From Clostridiales bacterium (GTDB lineage Bacteria > Bacillota > Clostridia > Lachnospirales > Lachnospiraceae): a stretch of 64,000 nucleotides of DNA. Below the pieces are notes generated by a model. The model made no database searches. It had not been told where the DNA came from and worked only from the letters and a program-made list of their open reading frames with translations. Where the stretch lies: assembly GCA_021204045.1 (NCBI GenBank), contig JAJQAA010000058.1, forward strand, positions 24,310 through 88,309, given 5' to 3'. The position numbers and the translations under genes were made by a program. Of the stretch, positions 60,707 through 64,000 are shown in pieces; positions within the stretch are counted from its first letter, which is position 1, and every line of letters starts with the position of its first letter.

Positions 60707-61494
60707 TATCCGCCGTCCCCCGCGTCATTTTTTACCGCGGCGCTATCCTGCTGCCTCCGGTATTCGCCGTAGCCGCCATATTTCCCGCCGTACCGGCGGT
60801 AATACCCATATTTTCCGTAGCGGCTGTATTTGCCGTATTTTCCATAGCCGCCGTAATAGCGGCCGTTGTGGATGTCAACCTTGTTGAGCACGACGCCCAG
60901 GATGTGGCAGCCGGACTTCTCCAGCTGCGCTTTGACCCGCTCCTCCAGATGGTAGCTGATCGCACCGCTTTCAACCACCATAACCGCGCCGTCGCAGTGC
61001 GCCGCTACGATCGCCCCGTCGATGAGGTTCCCCATAGGCGGCGTATCGATAATCACATAATCAAACTGTTCCTTTGCCTGTTCCAGGAGCTCCGCAAACA
61101 GCGGCTCCTCCAGAAGCTCCGCGGGATTCGGCGAATACGGGCCCGCGAAAATCACATAAAAATTTTCCTGATTGGTCTCATAGAGGATCTCATCCAGCTG
61201 CATCTGCCCGCTTAAGTACTGAGAGAGACCGTTGACCTTCTTCCTAAGATGATAACGGGTGACCAGCACGCTCTTGCGGATGTCCGCGTCGACCATCAGC
61301 GTGCGCTTGCCGATCTGGGCGAAGGACTGCGCCAGGGCGAAGGAAACCTCGCTTTTGCCCTCGTCCGGCATCGCGCTGGTGAACATAACGGTGCGGATAC
61401 TGTTGCCGCAGAACTGGATGTTGGTGCGCAGTGTTTTGATCGCTTCGTTGTAATCGTAATCATTCGCGATATCGCGTTTCAGCTCAATCTGCAT
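60706..61494 (-). CDS. CpsD-type tyrosine autokinase
   Basis: 262-residue cytoplasmic BY-kinase. Walker A in SAMPDEGKSEVSFALA, Walker A' MVDADIRK, Walker B YVIIDTPPMG. The C-terminus is a long Tyr/Gly cluster (about 15 Tyr in ~35 residues, repeats of YGKYG), unusually rich for the family, the phosphorylation target. It works with the membrane adaptor encoded just upstream and is dephosphorylated by the CpsB protein; together they control chain length and export. Start at 61494 has GGAGG 8 bases away. Confidence 0.92.
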   Translation of the reverse strand: MQIELKRDIANDYDYNEAIKTLRTNIQFCGNSIRTVMFTSAMPDEGKSEVSFALAQSFAQIGKRTLMVDADIRKSVLVTRYHLRKKVNGLSQYLSGQMQLDEILYETNQENFYVIFAGPYSPNPAELLEEPLFAELLEQAKEQFDYVIIDTPPMGNLIDGAIVAAHCDGAVMVVESGAISYHLEERVKAQLEKSGCHILGVVLNKVDIHNGRYYGGYGKYGKYSRYGKYGYYRRYGGKYGGYGEYRRQQDSAAVKNDAGDGG

Positions 61495-61496
61495 GC

Positions 61497-62264
61497 TCAC
61501 TGCCTCCCTCTCCCGGTTTTTTTCTTCTTCTTTTTCTTTGACTTTCCGGAATCCTCGTCGTCTCCGCCCGCGCGCTCCGGCACCGAAGCCAGCACCGCCA
61601 GGTCAAGATAACGCGTCACATCCTCCTCCGTCTGTATCGTATCGTTGAGGATGACCTCCAGCGATACCCAGCCGCAGACCAGCGCGATACCAATCAGCGC
61701 TCCGATCGCGGCATTGCGGCCGTTGCTCGGACTTGATTTCATCTGCGGGACCTCGCCGGTCTCAATGATCTTTGGCGGCACCATCTCCATGATCTCCCCG
61801 ATATAGTTGGACGCCGTCACCGAGATCTGATCGACGATGCGTTTCGCCATATGCGGGCTGGGATCCTGAACCGTGATCGAGAGAATGCGCGTGTCCGTCG
61901 GATTGGACAACGTGATCTTCTCTCGCAGTTCCCGGTAGGTAATACCCAGATTCAGCGTCTCGACGACCTCTTCCAGCACCGGGCGGCTGACCACGATGAC
62001 CTGGTAATCCTTGGTCAGCTGTGTGCCGATCTGCAGATCGGCCAGTGAAGCCAGCGTCGTCTCCTTGGATAAGATGTACATCATGGCCGTCGACTCGTAC
62101 TGCGGCGTGATCACAAATTTGCTGTACGCGCCAACGCCGCCTCCGCAGAGTATGGCCGCAATCAGGATAATCAGCCAGCGTCGTTTCAGCTCCAGAAACA
62201 GCTCTAGCAAATCAATCTCCATCACCTGACTGTCTCCGGGTCTTTGGTTTCCTCTTCTTTCCAT
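61497..62264 (-). CDS. Chain-length determinant/kinase adaptor (Wzz/CpsC)
   Basis: 255-residue Wzz-family protein with two membrane helices (~residues 32-52 and ~185-205) around an external loop and a Lys-rich cytoplasmic tail (KSKKKKKKKTGRGR). The N-terminal MEIDLLELFLELKRRW and the P-rich segment before helix 2 (EVPQMKSSPSNGRN) are typical. It activates the CpsD kinase, whose gene overlaps its end. ATG at 62264 chosen; ATG at 62222 is a possible later start. Confidence 0.9.
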   Translation of the reverse strand: MERRGNQRPGDSQVMEIDLLELFLELKRRWLIILIAAILCGGGVGAYSKFVITPQYESTAMMYILSKETTLASLADLQIGTQLTKDYQVIVVSRPVLEEVVETLNLGITYRELREKITLSNPTDTRILSITVQDPSPHMAKRIVDQISVTASNYIGEIMEMVPPKIIETGEVPQMKSSPSNGRNAAIGALIGIALVCGWVSLEVILNDTIQTEEDVTRYLDLAVLASVPERAGGDDEDSGKSKKKKKKKTGRGRQ

Positions 62265-62397
62265 AACGGTAAGTTCCTATCTTTTCATACTCAGAATGTT
62301 TATTCGTAAATCTTCATCCGCGCCTGATCCCGACGTCTGACCTCAACGCCTCATTCCTGGTACCTCATTCCTGGTTTCCCGCACCAGACGCCGGTCT

Positions 62398-63117
62398 TCA
62401 TGTGATCGTGCGCGCAAGCGGCTCTCCCCGCACCAGGCGTAGCGGGTTTTCCTCTGTCAGCAGACGGATCAGCCGCCCATCCGCGGATTTTCGCAGCCAG
62501 CTCATGGCCGCTTCCGTTTCCGGGGGCCGCCAGTCAACGCGGTGCATATCGGTCCCCAGAAGCTGGATGCATCCTTCCAGGACCAGGCGGCGGCAGCGCC
62601 GCGCCTCGCGGTCAAGCCAGCCCCCGGCCAGGCTTGTATAATTCATCTGAAAACTGCATCCATACTGCCGCAGCAATCGCATGCAGCCCTCATCCTCCAG
62701 GCAGGGATAGCGTTCCATGTGCGCGAGGACGGGAAAATAACCGCCCTCCGCGAGCACGCGGATTCCCAGCGTCAGCTTCTTTGACGGGACGTACGGATCA
62801 AACTCGACAAGCACGTAGCGGGTATGGTTGATGGTATGGGCTTCGCCCCGCCCCAGCCGCTCCGCAAGGCCGTCGTGGTAACGGGTCTCCTGGCCCGGCC
62901 AGACGTGAAAATCCGGGTAATGCTTCTGCATTTCCTGTTCCAGCGCCGACGTGCTTTCCTCGAGCCTCTCAAGCGTACTCTGTCTGGAATAATGCGGCGT
63001 CGCGACGGCTCCGGTAAAGCCCTGATCGGCCAGGCGCTTTAACAGCTCCACCGACTCATCCATGCTCCGCGAGCCGTCGTCCACGCCAGGTATCACATGA
63101 CTATGTACATCAATCAT
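62398..63117 (-). CDS. PHP-type protein-tyrosine phosphatase (CpsB/YwqE)
   Basis: 239-residue metal-dependent phosphatase that reverses CpsD autophosphorylation. PHP motifs: DVHSHVIPGVDDGSR at the N-terminus, ATPHYSRQ, WPGQETRYHDG, LAHMERYPCL and a C-terminal LGTDMHRVDWRP, which provide the metal ligands. Two adjacent ATGs; the second (63117) is better spaced from GGGGGAG. Lies 23 bases after the AP2-domain gene. Confidence 0.92.
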   Translation of the reverse strand: MIDVHSHVIPGVDDGSRSMDESVELLKRLADQGFTGAVATPHYSRQSTLERLEESTSALEQEMQKHYPDFHVWPGQETRYHDGLAERLGRGEAHTINHTRYVLVEFDPYVPSKKLTLGIRVLAEGGYFPVLAHMERYPCLEDEGCMRLLRQYGCSFQMNYTSLAGGWLDREARRCRRLVLEGCIQLLGTDMHRVDWRPPETEAAMSWLRKSADGRLIRLLTEENPLRLVRGEPLARTIT

Positions 63118-63140
63118 CATTCTCCCCCGGAGCCGCGTGG

Positions 63141-63797
63141 TTATTGTTCCGATTTTTTCCTGTATTCCTCCAGGAAAGGCACATACAGTTCCTCTTCCGC
63201 CTTCCGGCGCGCGCGCACCGCGTCCTCAAGCTCCCAGAAGCTTCCCAGGTTGTATACCTTCCCCTTGAACCCGATCGACGCGCGCCAGCCGCCGTTTTCC
63301 CGCCGGTAGACGCCACGGTGCCCGCTCGTATTGGCGGCGGACAGCTTCCGGGATGCGATGCGTTCCACACAGGTGCCGTCCACAAAGTGGATCGCCGTTT
63401 TCATGTTTTCCTTGCGCTGCTCATTGCGGAAACAGCCGCAGCTTCTGGTCGTCCCGCGTTTTAAGTTATCCGTCTGGCAGACGCACACATTCCCACAGTC
63501 ACAGCGGCACTCCCAGGACGATTCCCATCCTTTCTTTTCCGGCATCTGCCGGAGCACCACAAGCCGGCCGAAACGCTTGCCCACCAGATCTACCCGTTTC
63601 TCCCACGGAACCTCGCGCCGGTAGCAGCCGCAGCTCTTTGTATGCCCGGACTTCAAGTGGCTTGCCTGGACGTCGCACTCATTCCCGCATTCACAGACAC
63701 AATGCCAGTATCTCCGCCCTTTCCTCCTGGGGATTTCCTCAATCAGCGTCAATCTTCCGATTTTCTGACCCGGCATCAAATTCACAGAATCCGCCAT
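63141..63797 (-). CDS. AP2-domain protein with two Cys-rich zinc-binding-like repeats
   Basis: 218 residues. Two similar N-terminal units (GQKIGRLTLIEEIP...CVCECGNECDVQ...KSCGC and GKRFGRLVVLRQMP...CRCDCGNVCVCQ...RSCGC), each with CxCxCGNxC and a later CGC, followed by an AP2/ERF-like DNA-binding domain (TSGHRGVYRRENGGWRASIGFKGKVYNLGSF). Such proteins are common in phages and mobile elements, sometimes with HNH nucleases; none is seen here. Start at 63797 has GAGAGG. As the first gene before cpsB it may be a regulator or an unrelated insertion. The remaining 200 bases to the window end show no gene. Confidence 0.8.
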   Translation of the reverse strand: MADSVNLMPGQKIGRLTLIEEIPRRKGRRYWHCVCECGNECDVQASHLKSGHTKSCGCYRREVPWEKRVDLVGKRFGRLVVLRQMPEKKGWESSWECRCDCGNVCVCQTDNLKRGTTRSCGCFRNEQRKENMKTAIHFVDGTCVERIASRKLSAANTSGHRGVYRRENGGWRASIGFKGKVYNLGSFWELEDAVRARRKAEEELYVPFLEEYRKKSEQ

Positions 63798-64000
63798 AAC
63801 GCCTCTCACCCTTCCTTTCCAGACAACCACCGTTCAGACCCTGATCGTTGTCGGTAGACAGCCGTAATAAAACCGCGTGCCAAAAGGTACACTTTTTGAC
63901 ACTTCATATTTTATTCTCACTTTACCACATAAATCATTTTTACGCAACCCGTCTTTGGTAGTTAACGCCATGTCCACTTTCTTCCTAAATCAGTAAAAAA

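Noticed and set aside
1..64000. tRNA or rRNA genes
   Set aside because: No cloverleaf with TTC-loop consensus or rRNA-like segment was recognised by eye; a dedicated scan would be needed to exclude one.

Overview
The window looks like chromosomal DNA of a Gram-positive Clostridia member, most likely Lachnospiraceae. Reasons: the rpsP-khpA-rimM-trmD-rplS-lepB-ylqF-rnhB-yraN block next to ylxM-ffh, SigA-type promoters and strong GGAGG ribosome sites, a 402-residue Prs, a PHP-type CpsB phosphatase with split CpsC/CpsD, and several small families (DUF3791, DUF3990, DUF4143 ATPases) common in gut Clostridia. The genus is not resolved. No rRNA, tRNA or CRISPR array was recognised.

Layout. (1) 1-15.5 kb is GC-rich housekeeping DNA, nearly all on the minus strand: lipoprotein start, aspartate kinase, gpsA broken by an amber codon, plsY, der, a DUF512 radical-SAM protein, prs (plus strand), pgeF, yraN, rnhB, ylqF, lepB, rplS, trmD, rimM, a structured repeat, khpA, rpsP, ffh, ylxM. 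(2) 15.5-20.5 kb, plus strand: Uma2-family protein, a C39-like protein, the KtrAB potassium system and a MATE exporter. (3) 20.5-32.5 kb is an accessory graveyard: an IS21-family element with a clean 5-bp target duplication inside a DUF4143 ATPase remnant, a 5'-truncated AlbA/HTH protein, two pieces of one AAA-ATPase type flanking a DUF3990/DUF3791 toxin-antitoxin-like module and a pRiA4b-like repressor candidate, then VanZ, a nucleotidyltransferase and an AlbA_2 protein. (4) 32.5-63.8 kb is an exopolysaccharide/capsule locus read right to left: AP2-domain protein, CpsB phosphatase, Wzz/CpsC, CpsD kinase, LCP ligase, Thr-rich secreted protein and WbaP-type initiating transferase (GC-rich), then, past a relB-yafQ toxin-antitoxin pair on the opposite strand, precursor genes (phosphomannomutase/phosphoglucomutase, ManC, UDP-glucose dehydrogenase) and a markedly AT-rich block of glycosyltransferases, acetyltransferases, Wzy polymerase, WavE-like protein, a kinase/HAD/nucleotidyltransferase set and Wzx flippase.

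The most striking signal is in region 4. Six homopolymeric G tracts (8 or 9 G on the coding strand) lie within or at the end of genes for surface-polysaccharide enzymes: two acetyltransferases, a GT32-type transferase, a PaaK/CapK-like protein and two paralogous GT4 transferases. I saw no run this long elsewhere in the window. In every case a one-base change would put a stop codon at or soon after the tract. This is the architecture of slipped-strand contingency (phase-variable) loci, known from Campylobacter, Neisseria and similar bacteria, and unexpected to me in a Clostridia capsule locus. One tract sits exactly between two near-copies of the CapK C-terminal domain.
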